Shown: positions 1 to 8,493, counted from the stretch's first letter. The stretch: DNA of 51,845 nt from Actinomadura formosensis NBRC 14204 (GCF_001552155.1 NZ_BCQQ01000040.1:1-51845), one strand, 5' to 3'. Translations and numbers: made by a program. The notes: a model not told the origin generated them from the sequence alone.

Positions 1-1
1 A

Positions 2-292
2 GTGACCGTCTGGACCTTCTGCAAGGCGGTCACGGTCAATGAGGTCAAGGCTCAGGTCCCCGTGGCCGCCGGGGCCACGATCCAGCTGAAGATCGGCGAC
101 ACGGCCGCTCCGAACGCGATGCAGAAGGTCCAGACGGTCACTACTTCGGGGGGCAGCTTCGTCTCGTTCCAGCTCCCCAGCCCGCAGACCGCGCGATACG
201 TGCTGCTCTGGTTCACCAGGATCTCCAACGGTTCGGACGGGCAGTTGCGCGCCGAGGTCAGCGAGGTCTCCGTCCTCGGTTCGTCGAACTGA
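2..292 (+). CDS. C-terminal part of a protein kinase-like membrane protein (5' end outside window)
   Basis: Only the last 96 codons are present; the frame is open to the left edge, so the apparent GTG at base 2 is probably internal. The fragment is a beta-rich, discoidin-like C-terminal domain ending in a run like 'RYVLLWFTRI' followed by 'EVSEVSVLG'. In actinobacterial origin regions the gene between murJ (mviN) and sigM encodes a pseudokinase-like protein whose extracellular C-terminus ends in a very similar way, and the next gene here is sigM. The assignment therefore rests on position plus a weak family resemblance. A GC-rich palindrome at 316-329 may terminate the transcript. Confidence 0.55.
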   Translation: MTVWTFCKAVTVNEVKAQVPVAAGATIQLKIGDTAAPNAMQKVQTVTTSGGSFVSFQLPSPQTARYVLLWFTRISNGSDGQLRAEVSEVSVLGSSN

Positions 293-586
293 TCCGGCTT
301 CGCACCCGCTGCGGGCCGGCGCGCCGGCTCCGCCGCGGCAGGCCGGTTCCCGCGCGGGCGGCGGGAGCGGGATCTCGGGGCGGCCGAGGCAGTCCCGGCT
401 ACCGGGTTACATCTTCGCGGCGGTTGGGGCGACGCCGAAGCGGCTGTGACGTGGAGTCTCGCTTGTCTGTATCGTGCCTCTGAGCAGAATGTCCCCTCGC
501 CCCCAGGAATCTGTGGTGCAAACCCCAGCAGCCGGTCGCGGACGTCCGGCACCCACAGGGCGTCCCGAAGGAGAAAGCGGTCGCTC

Positions 587-1210
587 ATGGCGTCGGTGAG
601 CATGCATCGCGTCGGCGAGGTGCCCGACAAGGAACTCCTCGCCCGCCATGCCCAAGGGGACCCGCACGCGTTCGCCGAACTGGTCCACCGGCACCGCGAC
701 CGCATGTGGGCGGTCGCGCTGCGGACGCTCGGCGATCCGGAGGAGGCGGCCGACGCGCTGCAGGACGCGTGCCTTTCGGCGTTCCGCGCCGCCGCACGGT
801 TCCGCGGGGACGCCGCCGTCACGACCTGGCTGCACCGCATCGTGGTGAACGCGTGCCTGGACCGCGTCAGGCGCAAGTCCGTCCGGCCGGCGACGCCGAT
901 GGGCGACGACGCGACGTTCGACGCCGTCGCCCCCAGGATGCCGGACCCGACCGACGCGCACGGGGTGTCGCTCGACGTCCGCACCGCGCTCGCGGAGCTT
1001 CCGTACGAGCAGCGGGCCGCCCTCGTCCTCGTCGACATGATGGGCTACTCCGTCGACGACGCCGCCCAGGTCATGGACGTCCCACCTGGGACGATCAAGA
1101 GCCGCTGCGCGCGGGGACGGGCCCGGCTCGCCCCCCTTCTCCGCCACCACCGGAACCGACGGGATCGCAAAAACGTCGGAGGTGTGGAAGGAGGTGGCAT
1201 GCCCAAGTGA
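587..1210 (+). CDS. sigM: ECF RNA polymerase sigma factor SigM
   Basis: A sigma-70 family ECF factor of about 207 residues. Region 2 runs from 'LLARHAQGDPHAFAELV' to 'TWLHRIVVNACLDRVRRK', and region 4 contains 'LPYEQRAALVLVDMMGYS' with the helix-turn-helix 'DAAQVMDVPPGTIKSRCARG'. The ATG at 587 is chosen because AAGGAGA lies about 12 nt upstream; the frame is open upstream to a GTG at 446, but that extension is low-complexity Arg/Ser. The stop overlaps the GTG of the zinc-finger gene that follows (GTGA), the usual coupling of an ECF sigma factor to its anti-sigma factor. Together with the neighbouring trxB-trxA this matches the sigM locus of Streptomyces and mycobacteria, where SigM responds to envelope or oxidative stress. 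Confidence 0.9.
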   Translation: MASVSMHRVGEVPDKELLARHAQGDPHAFAELVHRHRDRMWAVALRTLGDPEEAADALQDACLSAFRAAARFRGDAAVTTWLHRIVVNACLDRVRRKSVRPATPMGDDATFDAVAPRMPDPTDAHGVSLDVRTALAELPYEQRAALVLVDMMGYSVDDAAQVMDVPPGTIKSRCARGRARLAPLLRHHRNRRDRKNVGGVEGGGMPK

Positions 1211-1980
1211 ACCCCGCACACTATGACTACGACGTCCTGGCCGATCTGGCCGAGGGATTGCTCGAAGACGACGAAGCCGCCTCCGTCAACGCGCACCTCG
1301 ACACCTGCGCTGAATGCCGGGAGCTGTCCGCCGACCTTGCGGACGTCTCCCGGATCCTGGCGGAGGCCCCCGTCCCGTCCATGCCCGCCGAGCTGGCAGA
1401 GCGCATCGATACCGCCATCGCCGCGGAATCGTTGAACAACGCCACCGTCGTGAGCATGGAACAGCGGCGCGGAAGGCGGCATTGGCGGATACTGTCGGCG
1501 GCCGCGGCGGCGGTGATCGTCGTCGGCGGCGGCGCGGCGGTCGGCTCGACGGCATTGGACGGGGTGAGCGGCGACCACGGCAAGGCCGCGACCCCCGCAC
1601 AGGACAACCCCGACCAGTCCGGTTCGGGGCACGGGATGGCGCCGAACTCCGCCCCGGCCCCGGCGGCGACCTTCACGGTCACCCGCAGCGGTGCCTCGTA
1701 CCGTGCCGGGACGCTGGGCCCGCAGGTCGGCCGGATGCTGGCCGACGCGCAGGAACTCCGGGGCCGGTCCGGCTCCCCGTCCGCTCGGCTCCAGGGGTGC
1801 GTCCGCGGCGTCACCCACGGCCAGACGCCCGCCCTCGTCGATCAGGCGACCTACGAGGGGAACCCGGCGACCGTCATCGCCACCCATGGGGACGGGTCGG
1901 GCAAGTGGAACATCTGGGTCGTCGGCCCGGACTGCTCAGCCCAGAACCAGCACGTCCTGAAGAAGCTGACCAACGCCTGA
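1207..1980 (+). CDS. Zinc-finger anti-sigma factor of SigM (membrane-anchored)
   Basis: The GTG start overlaps the sigM stop by four bases. About 257 residues. The N-terminal cytoplasmic part has the ZAS signature H30-x3-C34-x2-C37 ('HLDTCAEC'), which binds zinc and the cognate sigma factor. A single transmembrane helix follows near residues 95-117 ('ILSAAAAAVIVVGGG'). The extracytoplasmic C-terminal half is Pro/Ala/Asp-rich and then forms a small domain with two cysteines ('LQGCVRG' and 'VVGPDCSAQ') that could form a disulfide. Known anti-SigM proteins hold the sigma factor at the membrane until a signal arrives. The role is inferred from family and position. Confidence 0.85.
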   Translation: MNPAHYDYDVLADLAEGLLEDDEAASVNAHLDTCAECRELSADLADVSRILAEAPVPSMPAELAERIDTAIAAESLNNATVVSMEQRRGRRHWRILSAAAAAVIVVGGGAAVGSTALDGVSGDHGKAATPAQDNPDQSGSGHGMAPNSAPAPAATFTVTRSGASYRAGTLGPQVGRMLADAQELRGRSGSPSARLQGCVRGVTHGQTPALVDQATYEGNPATVIATHGDGSGKWNIWVVGPDCSAQNQHVLKKLTNA

Positions 1981-2232
1981 CACGCGGCACACCGCTCATT
2001 TCCGCTCGCAGGCCCCGGCGCCATACCGCCACGCCGCTCCGGCGGCGCAGGCGCCGGGCCCGCGGCGAGACGAACACTCCCCGGGTCGCGAAACCCCACG
2101 GCCGACGCCGATCCCCCGCTCATCGACCCCGTACGGCCGACGATAAGACCGAGTCGAGAAGACCGGCGCCATCACCCAAGCGCACTCACCGGCGCCGGGC
2201 GCGCTCGGCCGTGCTGGGCAGCGAGGAAGACG

Positions 2233-2438
2233 CGTTGGAAGGCCGAGCGCCTGGTCTGGGTGCCCGCGTCCCTGGTGAAGGGCTTGGAGTTCGAGACGGT
2301 CGTCGTGACCGAACCGCCCACATCGTCCGCGGCGAACCGCGCGGACTGCACCGGCTGTACACCGTGCTCACCCGCGCCGTCAGCGCGCTGCAGATCGTCC
2401 ATGCCGAGCCGCTCCCCCCACCGCCGAGCGGAGGGTGA
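2233..2438 (+). pseudogene. Remnant of a superfamily I (UvrD/HelD-like) helicase C-terminus
   Basis: Two adjacent stretches in different frames together encode the end of an SF1 helicase. Frame 1 (about 2245-2318) reads 'LVWVPASLVKGLEFETVVV', which resembles motif V. Frame 3 (about 2338-2421) reads 'GLHRLYTVLTRAVSAL', which resembles motif VI, followed by a typical 'VVHAEPLP'-like end and a stop at 2436-2438. No start, Walker A or other helicase motif is found upstream, and the two parts need a frameshift to join. I read this as a decayed 3' fragment of a UvrD, PcrA or HelD/HelR type gene. Bases 1981-2232 hold only GC-rich hairpins. Confidence 0.6.
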
Positions 2439-2476
2439 CGTGCCATCGGCGAACCTGGGCGACAGTGACGCCGCCC

Positions 2477-3049
2477 TTAGAGGGAGTCGAGGAAGGCGAG
2501 GGCGGTCGTCCAGGCGCGTTCGGCGGCGTCGGCGTCGTAGTCGGGCAGGTCGGGGTCGGTGAACAGGTGGCCGGCACCCCGGTAGCGGAAGACCTCGACG
2601 TCCGCGCCGGCATTGCGCATCCGCAGGTACCACGCGTTCAGCCAGTCGACGGGCTCCCAGGTGTCGGGGTCGGCGACGTGCAGCTGCACCGGGATTTCGG
2701 TGGACGCGTCGTCCGCCATGTCGGACGTGCCGTGCATCAGCAGCAGCCCGGCGGCCTTGTCGTCGGCCAGCGCGAGGTTCTGCGCGATGGAACCGCCGAG
2801 CGAGAACCCCGCGTACACGAGCCCGCCGTCGCCCGTCAGGGGGGCGGCGGCCGTGACGGCGCGGCGCAGCAGCTCGTCCCGGCCGATCTCGTCCTTGATC
2901 TCGATGCCCGCCTCGGGCGTGTCGACCACCCGCCCGTCGTACAGGTCGGGGACGTGGACCTCGTGGCCTGCCGCGCGAAGCCGGTCCGCCGCCTGGTGCA
3001 CCGCCGGGCGCAGCCCGTACATCGAGTGGAGGAGCAGAATGCGTGCCAT
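2477..3049 (-). CDS. Dienelactone hydrolase family protein
   Basis: An alpha/beta hydrolase of 190 residues. It starts 'MARILLLHSMYGL' and has the nucleophile elbow 'YAGFSLGGS' (Ser rather than the Cys of classical dienelactone hydrolase), a candidate acid in 'VADPDTW', and the catalytic histidine in 'GAGHLF'. The start is the ATG at 3049; longer readings of the frame run into trxB on the other strand. TAGGGT lies 7 nt upstream of the ATG and could be a -10 giving a nearly leaderless mRNA. It is divergent from trxB, so the two share a promoter region of about 140 bp. The substrate is unknown. Confidence 0.82.
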   Translation of the reverse strand: MARILLLHSMYGLRPAVHQAADRLRAAGHEVHVPDLYDGRVVDTPEAGIEIKDEIGRDELLRRAVTAAAPLTGDGGLVYAGFSLGGSIAQNLALADDKAAGLLLMHGTSDMADDASTEIPVQLHVADPDTWEPVDWLNAWYLRMRNAGADVEVFRYRGAGHLFTDPDLPDYDADAAERAWTTALAFLDSL

Positions 3050-3103
3050 GTCCCACACCCTAGAGGGGTAGACCTGGGGGACGGCCGGTCGCGCGTGTCC
3101 CGG

Positions 3104-3129
3104 GGAATCATCCGGGCCTAGGATCGGTT
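3104..3129 (+). promoter_or_regulatory. SigR (SigH)-type promoter of trxB
   Basis: GGAAT at 3104-3108 and GTT at 3127-3129 are separated by exactly 18 nt, which is the GGAAT-N18-GTT consensus of the thiol-oxidative-stress sigma factor SigR of Streptomyces (SigH of mycobacteria). trxB is a classical SigR target. Transcription would start near 3135, giving a leader of about 55 nt. Confidence 0.8.
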
Positions 3130-3190
3130 GACGCGACTGGCAGGCCGAATCGTGCGGCCACCGGCGGCCAACGAGGAGAGGCACAGAACA

Positions 3191-4144
3191 GTGAGCGACG
3201 TCCGCAACGTCATCGTCATCGGGTCCGGGCCCGCGGGTTACACGGCCGCGGTCTACGCGGCTCGCGGTGACCTGAAGCCGCTGGTGTTCGAGGGGTCGGT
3301 GACGGCCGGGGGTGCGCTGATGAACACCACCGACGTGGAGAACTTCCCCGGGTTCCCGGACGGGATCATGGGGCCGGACCTGATGGACAACATGCGCAAG
3401 CAGGCCGAACGGTTCGGCGCCGAGCTGATCACCGACGACGTCACCGAGGTCGACCTCACCGCCGACCCGAAGGTCGTCAAGGCGGGTGACGACACCTATC
3501 TCGCCAAGACCGTCATCATCGCGACCGGCTCCGGGTACCGGGAGCTCGGCCTGCCGGACGAGAAGCGGCTGTCGGGACGCGGCGTGTCGTGGTGCGCGAC
3601 CTGCGACGGGTTCTTCTTCCGCGAGCAGGACATCGCGGTCGTCGGCGGCGGCGACACCTCGATGGAGGAGGCGATCTTCCTGACGAAGTTCGCCCGCTCG
3701 GTCACGGTGATCCACCGGCGGGACGAGCTGCGCGCCTCCAAGATCATGCAGGACCGCGCGTTCGCCAACGAGAAGATCAAGTTCCTGTGGGACAGCGAGG
3801 TCACGTCCATTCAGGGCGACGACCGGGTGACGGGCGTGACCGTCCGGAACACCAAGACCGGTGCCGAGTCCTCACTGGAGATCACCGGGCTGTTCATCGC
3901 GATCGGCCACGACCCGCGCAGCGAGCTGTTCGCCGGCCAGCTGGAGACCGACGCCGACGGCTACCTGATCGTCGACGCCCCGAGCACCCGGACCAAGCTC
4001 CCCGGCGTGTTCGCCTGCGGCGACGTCGTCGACCACATCTACCGGCAGGCCATCACCGCCGCGGGCAGCGGCTGCTCGGCCGCCATCGACGCCGAGCGCT
4101 GGCTCCAGGACCACAACGCCGCCGAAACCGTCCCGCAGGCCTGA
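3191..4144 (+). CDS. trxB: Thioredoxin-disulfide reductase
   Basis: A 317-residue flavoprotein that uses NADPH to reduce thioredoxin. The FAD-binding GSGPAG is at residues 11-16, the redox-active CATC ('SWCATCDG') near residue 136, the NADPH-binding '[12 protein letters not shown]' follows, and the second FAD motif '[10 protein letters not shown]' lies near the C-terminus. The GTG at 3191 is preceded by GAGGAGAG at 3173-3180. An upstream in-frame extension from 3128 is rejected because it would begin inside the SigR promoter. trxA follows after 253 bp, which includes two palindromes, so trxA may have its own transcript as well as read-through. Confidence 0.97.
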   Translation: MSDVRNVIVIGSGPAGYTAAVYAARGDLKPLVFEGSVTAGGALMNTTDVENFPGFPDGIMGPDLMDNMRKQAERFGAELITDDVTEVDLTADPKVVKAGDDTYLAKTVIIATGSGYRELGLPDEKRLSGRGVSWCATCDGFFFREQDIAVVGGGDTSMEEAIFLTKFARSVTVIHRRDELRASKIMQDRAFANEKIKFLWDSEVTSIQGDDRVTGVTVRNTKTGAESSLEITGLFIAIGHDPRSELFAGQLETDADGYLIVDAPSTRTKLPGVFACGDVVDHIYRQAITAAGSGCSAAIDAERWLQDHNAAETVPQA

Positions 4145-4176
4145 CCGCCGCGAGCGGCGTCCACGGCCCGCATCCC

Positions 4177-4232
4177 GCCGATCCGCGGATCGGCCGCCAC
4201 CCTCCGCCGGCCGGTCGCCGCGCGGCGACCGG
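4177..4232 (+). terminator. Two tandem palindromes between trxB and trxA
   Basis: A perfect 18-bp palindrome lies at 4177-4194 (arms GCCGATCCG/CGGATCGGC) and a perfect 22-bp palindrome at 4211-4232 (arms CCGGTCGCCGC/GCGGCGACCGG). There is no T-run, so this is either an attenuating terminator after trxB or a structured leader of trxA. Confidence 0.4.
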
Positions 4233-4397
4233 CGGGCCGAGCGATCAAGTCGGCGTCGCCCCGCGGATGATCTCGTCGTCCGCGCCGCGGGAGCGACACA
4301 CGAGGTGGCCGTTGCGCGGCGGGCGGCGGACACGTAGGAACGAACGACGGTATCGGGTGAAAGAGCGCCCCGGCCGAGTGAGAACAGAAGGAGAACC

Positions 4398-4712
4398 ATG
4401 AAAGCCGTGACCGACGCCGACTTCGTGTCCGAGGTCCTCGACAGCGACAAGCCCGTCCTGGTCGACTTCTGGGCCGAGTGGTGCGGCCCGTGCCGGATGG
4501 TGGCGCCGATCCTGGAGGAGATCGCCAAGGAGCACGGCGACAAGATCGACATCGTGAAGCTGAACATCGACCAGAACCCGGTGGTGCCGCAGAAGTACGG
4601 CATCATGCAGATCCCGACGATGAACGTCTACAAGGGCGGAGAGGTCGTCAAGCAGATCATGGGCGCCAAGCCGAAGGCCGCCCTGCTGCGGGATCTCGCC
4701 GAGTTCATCTGA
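4398..4712 (+). CDS. trxA: Thioredoxin
   Basis: A 104-residue thioredoxin with the active site W28-C29-G30-P31-C32 and the cis-proline loop 'QIPTMNVY'. The length is normal for the family. The ATG is preceded by AGAAGGAGAA. It is the electron acceptor of the TrxB encoded just upstream and supplies reducing power to ribonucleotide reductase and other thiol enzymes. Confidence 0.97.
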   Translation: MKAVTDADFVSEVLDSDKPVLVDFWAEWCGPCRMVAPILEEIAKEHGDKIDIVKLNIDQNPVVPQKYGIMQIPTMNVYKGGEVVKQIMGAKPKAALLRDLAEFI

Positions 4713-4745
4713 TCCGCCTCCCGTCTCCCGCGGCGAGCGCGAAAG

Positions 4746-4784
4746 CGTGTGGCCCGCACTCCGGAATGGAGTGCGGGCCACACG
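4746..4784. terminator. Bidirectional terminator between trxA and the convergent GNAT gene
   Basis: A perfect 17-bp stem (4746-4762 with 4768-4784) has a 5-nt loop GGAAT. It sits between two convergent stops (4712 plus, 4807 minus), so it can serve both strands. Confidence 0.85.
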
Positions 4785-4806
4785 CGTCATACCGCCTCAG
4801 AACGTC

Positions 4807-5424
4807 TCAGACGGGTCGTAGCGCCCCTTCCGGGGTCATGGACCCCAGCAGCCGCTCCAGGGCCACCTCGACGTCCTCACGCCACGACAGGGCCGACTTC
4901 AGTTCCAGCCGCAGCCGCGGATACCGGTGATGCGGCCGGACGGTCTTGAACCCCACCGACAGCAGATAGTCGGCGGGCACCATGCATCCGCCCTCTTCGT
5001 CCTTCAGGTCGCCGAACGCCTCGATCGCCTTCACCGCGCGGCGCGTCAGGTCTTTCGCGACGCCCTGGACGAGCATGCGGCCGAGCCCGCCGCCCGCGAA
5101 CTCCGGCAGGATGTGCGCGGTCATCAGCAGCACCGCGTCCGCGCTGACCGGGCTCGTCGGGAACGCCACCGAACGCGGCACGTACAGCGGCGGCGCGTAC
5201 ATCACGAATCCCGCCGGGACATTGTCCACATAGGCGATCTTGCCGCAGCTGCCCCATTCGAGCAGCGTCGAGGAGATCCACGCCTCCTTCTCCAGACCCG
5301 GGTCGCCGCTCTCCAGCGCCCGGTCGCGGCTCACGGGGTCCAGCTCCCAGAACACGCAGCCGCGGCAGCGGTGCGGCAGATCATCGAGATTGTCCAGCGT
5401 GATGTTGACGAGACGACGCGACAC
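4807..5424 (-). CDS. GNAT family N-acetyltransferase
   Basis: A 205-residue protein beginning with GTG ('MSRRLVNITLDNLDDLP'). A cysteine pair, 'HRCRGCVFWE', lies near residue 20. The acetyl-CoA-binding segment is 'FAGGGLGRMLVQ', and the C-terminus ends 'YPRLRLELKSALSWRED'. A protein of this type is conserved next to trxA in Streptomyces origin regions. The N-terminal CxxC-containing stretch is characteristic of this subgroup. The acetyl acceptor is unknown. It is divergent from the aminotransferase gene. Confidence 0.8.
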   Translation of the reverse strand: MSRRLVNITLDNLDDLPHRCRGCVFWELDPVSRDRALESGDPGLEKEAWISSTLLEWGSCGKIAYVDNVPAGFVMYAPPLYVPRSVAFPTSPVSADAVLLMTAHILPEFAGGGLGRMLVQGVAKDLTRRAVKAIEAFGDLKDEEGGCMVPADYLLSVGFKTVRPHHRYPRLRLELKSALSWREDVEVALERLLGSMTPEGALRPV

Positions 5425-5627
5425 CGGGCCGGCACCCCCTGCCTCGATCCTCGCCCGCCGGGCCTGGAACCCGTGCCGGCGGAAGTCCCGGCAACCGACC
5501 GGGCCCCGCAGGCATCGTATCGGACAGGAGTTTCTCCGGGCGGCACGGCGCGCCCCACCCGGGGGGTTCCGCCGCAGAGCTCATGTCGTACTTTGCAGGG
5601 AAGCCCATTTCACCTCGGAGGTGCCAC

Positions 5628-6920
5628 GTGGAACAGCACTCGCGTACGGACGTCTACGCCGATCGCTACGCCGCCCGCGCCGCCGGCATGGTGCCGTCCG
5701 AGATCCGGGCGCTGTTCGCAATGGCCGCCCGGCCCGAGGTCGTCTCGCTCGCGGGCGGCATGCCCAACGTCTCGGCGCTCCCCCTCGACGCCGTCGGCCA
5801 GATGATCGGCGACCTCGTGGCGGGCAGGGGCGCCGAGGCACTGCAGTACGGCTCCGCGCAGGGGGACGGGCAGCTCCGCGAGCACATCTGCGAGGTGATG
5901 GCCCTCGAAGGCGTCCACGCCTCGCCGGACGACGTGGTCGTCACCGTCGGCGCGCAGCAGGCACTCGACCTCATCACCAAGATCTTCGTGGACCCGGGGG
6001 ACGTCGTCCTCGCCGAGGCGCCGTCCTACGTCGGCGCGCTCGGCACGTTCGCGTCCTACCAGGCCGACGTCGTGCATGTGCCGCTGGACGAGGGCGGGCT
6101 CATCCCGTCCGCGCTCCGCGAGACGCTCTCCTCGCTCCGCCGGCAGGGGCGCAGCGTCAAGTTCCTCTACTCGGTCCCGACGTTCCAGAACCCGGCGGGC
6201 GTCACGCTCACTCCCGCGCGCCGCGCCCAGATCCTGGAGATCTGCGCCGAGTACGACGTCCTGATCGTCGAGGACAACCCGTACGGGCTTCTCGGTTTCG
6301 ACGGCGAGCCCATGCGGGCCATGCGCGCGGACGACGCCGAGCGCGTCATCTACCTCGGCTCGTTCTCCAAGACGATCGCGTCCGGGCTCCGCGTCGGCTG
6401 GGTGCTCGCACCGCACGCGGTGCGGGCCAAGCTCGTCCTGGCCGCCGAGTCGGCGATCCTGTGCCCGTCGAACTTCTCGCAGCTCGCCGTCCGCGAGTAC
6501 CTCGCCACGCAGCCGTGGCGGGAGCAGATCAAGAACTTCCGCGAGCTGTACCGGACCCGCCGTGACGCGATGCTGGAGTCCCTTGACCAGCTGATGCCGG
6601 ACGGTTGCACGTGGACGCGTCCCGCCGGCGGTTTCTTTGTCTGGCTCACACTTCCCGAGGGGCTCGACTCGAAGGCGATGGCACCGCGCGCGATCGCCGA
6701 ACGCGTCGCCTACGTCCCCGGCACCGGCTTCTACGCGGACGGCACCGGACACCGGCACATGCGTCTGTCGTACTGCTTCCCCGAGCCGCACCGGATCCGC
6801 GAGGGCGTCCGGCGGCTCGCGACGGTGGTCGAGCAGGAGATCCGGCTGCGGGACATGTTCGGCGGCGCGATCGGCGGCGCCTCCACGGGCGTCCAGGCTC
6901 CGGGGCCGGACGTCGTCTGA
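5628..6920 (+). CDS. PLP-dependent aminotransferase (class I/II, MocR/2-aminoadipate type)
   Basis: About 430 residues. The fold-type I hallmarks are visible: 'LAGGMPNVSALP' near the N-terminus, 'YGSAQGDGQLRE', the Asn region 'PTFQNPAG', Asp-Tyr 'VEDNPYGLL', and the PLP-binding lysine in 'GSFSKTIASGLRVGW'. No GntR helix-turn-helix precedes it, so it is a stand-alone transaminase rather than a MocR regulator. The GTG at 5628 is chosen because CGGAGGT lies 6 nt upstream; the ATG at 5583 has no such site. Relatives act on 2-aminoadipate, aromatic or branched-chain amino acids. The D-Ala-D-Ala ligase-like gene follows directly. Confidence 0.85.
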   Translation: MEQHSRTDVYADRYAARAAGMVPSEIRALFAMAARPEVVSLAGGMPNVSALPLDAVGQMIGDLVAGRGAEALQYGSAQGDGQLREHICEVMALEGVHASPDDVVVTVGAQQALDLITKIFVDPGDVVLAEAPSYVGALGTFASYQADVVHVPLDEGGLIPSALRETLSSLRRQGRSVKFLYSVPTFQNPAGVTLTPARRAQILEICAEYDVLIVEDNPYGLLGFDGEPMRAMRADDAERVIYLGSFSKTIASGLRVGWVLAPHAVRAKLVLAAESAILCPSNFSQLAVREYLATQPWREQIKNFRELYRTRRDAMLESLDQLMPDGCTWTRPAGGFFVWLTLPEGLDSKAMAPRAIAERVAYVPGTGFYADGTGHRHMRLSYCFPEPHRIREGVRRLATVVEQEIRLRDMFGGAIGGASTGVQAPGPDVV

Positions 6921-6921
6921 A

Positions 6922-6937
6922 TGTTTCACGTGAAACG
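6922..6937. promoter_or_regulatory. parS site
   Basis: TGTTTCACGTGAAACG matches the ParB-binding consensus TGTTTCACGTGAAACA at 15 of 16 positions, with a perfect 14-bp core. It lies immediately after the aminotransferase stop and before the real start of the next gene. Confidence 0.92.
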
Positions 6938-6980
6938 CGCGTCGGCCGACGCGCGCGACATCCTTGGAGAGGCACCTGCG

Positions 6981-7922
6981 TTGGAACTCGGACATGTCAT
7001 CGTCCTCGCCGGAGGACTGTCCTACGAGCGCGAGGTGTCGCTCCGGTCCGGGCGGCGCGTCACCGACGCGCTGCGCGCCCGCGACATCCCGGTCGAGCTG
7101 CGCGACGCCGACGCGACACTTCTGGACTCGCTGACCGACGACCCGCCGGACGTCGTGTTCCCCGTCCTGCACGGCGCCGCGGGGGAGGACGGGGCAATCC
7201 GCGACGTCCTCGAACTCCTGGACGTGCCCTATGTCGGCGCCCGCCCGGACGCATGTCGCGTCGCGTGGGACAAGCCGACCGCCAAGTCCGTCGTCCGCCG
7301 TGCGGGCCTCCGCACGCCCGAGTCGGTCGCCCTCCCGAAGGAGGTCTTCCACGACCTCGGCGCCGCGTCCGTCCTCGACAAGATCGTCCGCGCTCTCGGC
7401 CTGCCGCTGTTCGTCAAGCCGACCCGTGGCGGCTCGGCCCTGGGCGCCTCCGCCGTCCATGAGGCGTCCGAGTTGTCCGCCGCGATGGTCGGCTGCTTCG
7501 CCTACGGCGACGCGGCACTCGTCGAGCGGTACATCTCGGGGATCGAAGTGTCCGTCAGCGTCATCGAACGCGACGGCGTACCCACGGCGCTTCCCGCCGT
7601 GGAGATCGTCGCCCCCGGCGGCCTCTACGACTACACGGCGCGCTACGACGCCGGCGACACCGAGTTCATCACCCCGGCCCGCCTCACCCCCGACGCGACG
7701 GCCCGCGCCACGTCCGCCGCCGTCACCGCCCACCGCGCCCTGGGCCTCCGCGACCTCTCCCGGACCGACCTCATCGTCTCCCCTGACGGCGAGGTCCACT
7801 TCCTGGAGGTGAACGTCGCCCCCGGCATGACCGAGACAAGCCTCCTCCCCCGCGCCGTCAGCGTCGCCGACCTGGACCTGGGCGAGGTCTGCGAGTCCCT
7901 TCTCCAGGCCCGCGTCTCCTAG
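6981..7922 (+). CDS. D-alanine-D-alanine ligase family protein (ATP-grasp)
   Basis: About 313 residues with the Ddl architecture: an N-terminal domain 'VIVLAGGLSYEREVSLRSG', then 'VFPVLHGAAGEDGAIRDVLE', then the ATP-grasp core 'LPLFVKPTRGGSALGA', and the C-terminal 'LEVNVAPGMTETSLLP' (canonical Ddl has NT.PGMT). An in-frame ATG at 6921 would start 'MFHVKR', but those codons are the parS site itself. The TTG at 6981 has GGAGAGG 8 nt upstream and begins 'MELGHVIVLAGG', so I use it. Streptomyces carry a similar gene beside parAB. Whether it makes D-Ala-D-Ala or another dipeptide is not clear from sequence. Confidence 0.8.
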   Translation: MELGHVIVLAGGLSYEREVSLRSGRRVTDALRARDIPVELRDADATLLDSLTDDPPDVVFPVLHGAAGEDGAIRDVLELLDVPYVGARPDACRVAWDKPTAKSVVRRAGLRTPESVALPKEVFHDLGAASVLDKIVRALGLPLFVKPTRGGSALGASAVHEASELSAAMVGCFAYGDAALVERYISGIEVSVSVIERDGVPTALPAVEIVAPGGLYDYTARYDAGDTEFITPARLTPDATARATSAAVTAHRALGLRDLSRTDLIVSPDGEVHFLEVNVAPGMTETSLLPRAVSVADLDLGEVCESLLQARVS

Positions 7923-8222
7923 AGTCATGATCACTGGGTGGCGAGGTCTCCGGTGTTGGAGGTCCAGCCGCCATGCCACGGCGCCTCCCCTGCCGGGGGC
8001 GCCCGGCATGAAGACGAGCGCCGCCGTGCTCCTCGCCCCGGCGTCTTCAATGGCCGGGAAGCTCGCCGATCACCGCACCTGACGGTCGGCCCACGGCGTG
8101 ATGGCGGCGCCGCCCTGGGGGACGCGGCGGCTGTCGAGCACCTGGCTTCCCGGAGACCAACGATGCCGGTTGCCCAGGGGCATCGCCCGCAAGCTGCCCG
8201 GGGCGACCCGGCCGGCCGCCTC

Positions 8223-8238
8223 TGTTTCACGTGAAACA
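8223..8238. promoter_or_regulatory. parS site (perfect) inside a 32-bp palindrome
   Basis: TGTTTCACGTGAAACA is an exact match to the consensus. The symmetry continues outward so that 8215-8246 is a perfect 32-bp palindrome, twice the length ParB needs. Confidence 0.96.
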
Positions 8239-8332
8239 GAGGCGGCTCGGCTGCCCTCTCCCGCGCAGCACAAGGGCAAGCCTGCTCCAGGCACCCGCAG
8301 CTAGCGGCGGCGGATTGCATCGGACCGGACGG

Positions 8333-8348
8333 CGTTTCACGTGAAACC
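8333..8348. promoter_or_regulatory. parS site
   Basis: CGTTTCACGTGAAACC has the perfect 14-bp core GTTTCACGTGAAAC; only the outermost bases differ from the consensus. Confidence 0.92.
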
Positions 8349-8493
8349 GATGCCGGGGCGAGCGAGGAGTGGCCCCAGGGCCACCGCTCCTTCCCCGGCT
8401 CGGCAATGGGGGGTGCGTCGGCCGGGAAGGAGAGCTCCCTCTCCCGGCAGGGGAACGCGCCCCGGCCTTGGGACGACTCGACCGGCCGCCCGA

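Noticed and set aside
446..586. Longer SigM from GTG at 446
   Set aside because: The extra 47 residues are low-complexity Arg/Ser/Pro and the AAGGAGA site points to the ATG at 587.
5610..8009. 799-codon minus-strand frame opposite the aminotransferase and ligase genes
   Set aside because: Shadow of two clear plus-strand genes; composition biased and no family features.
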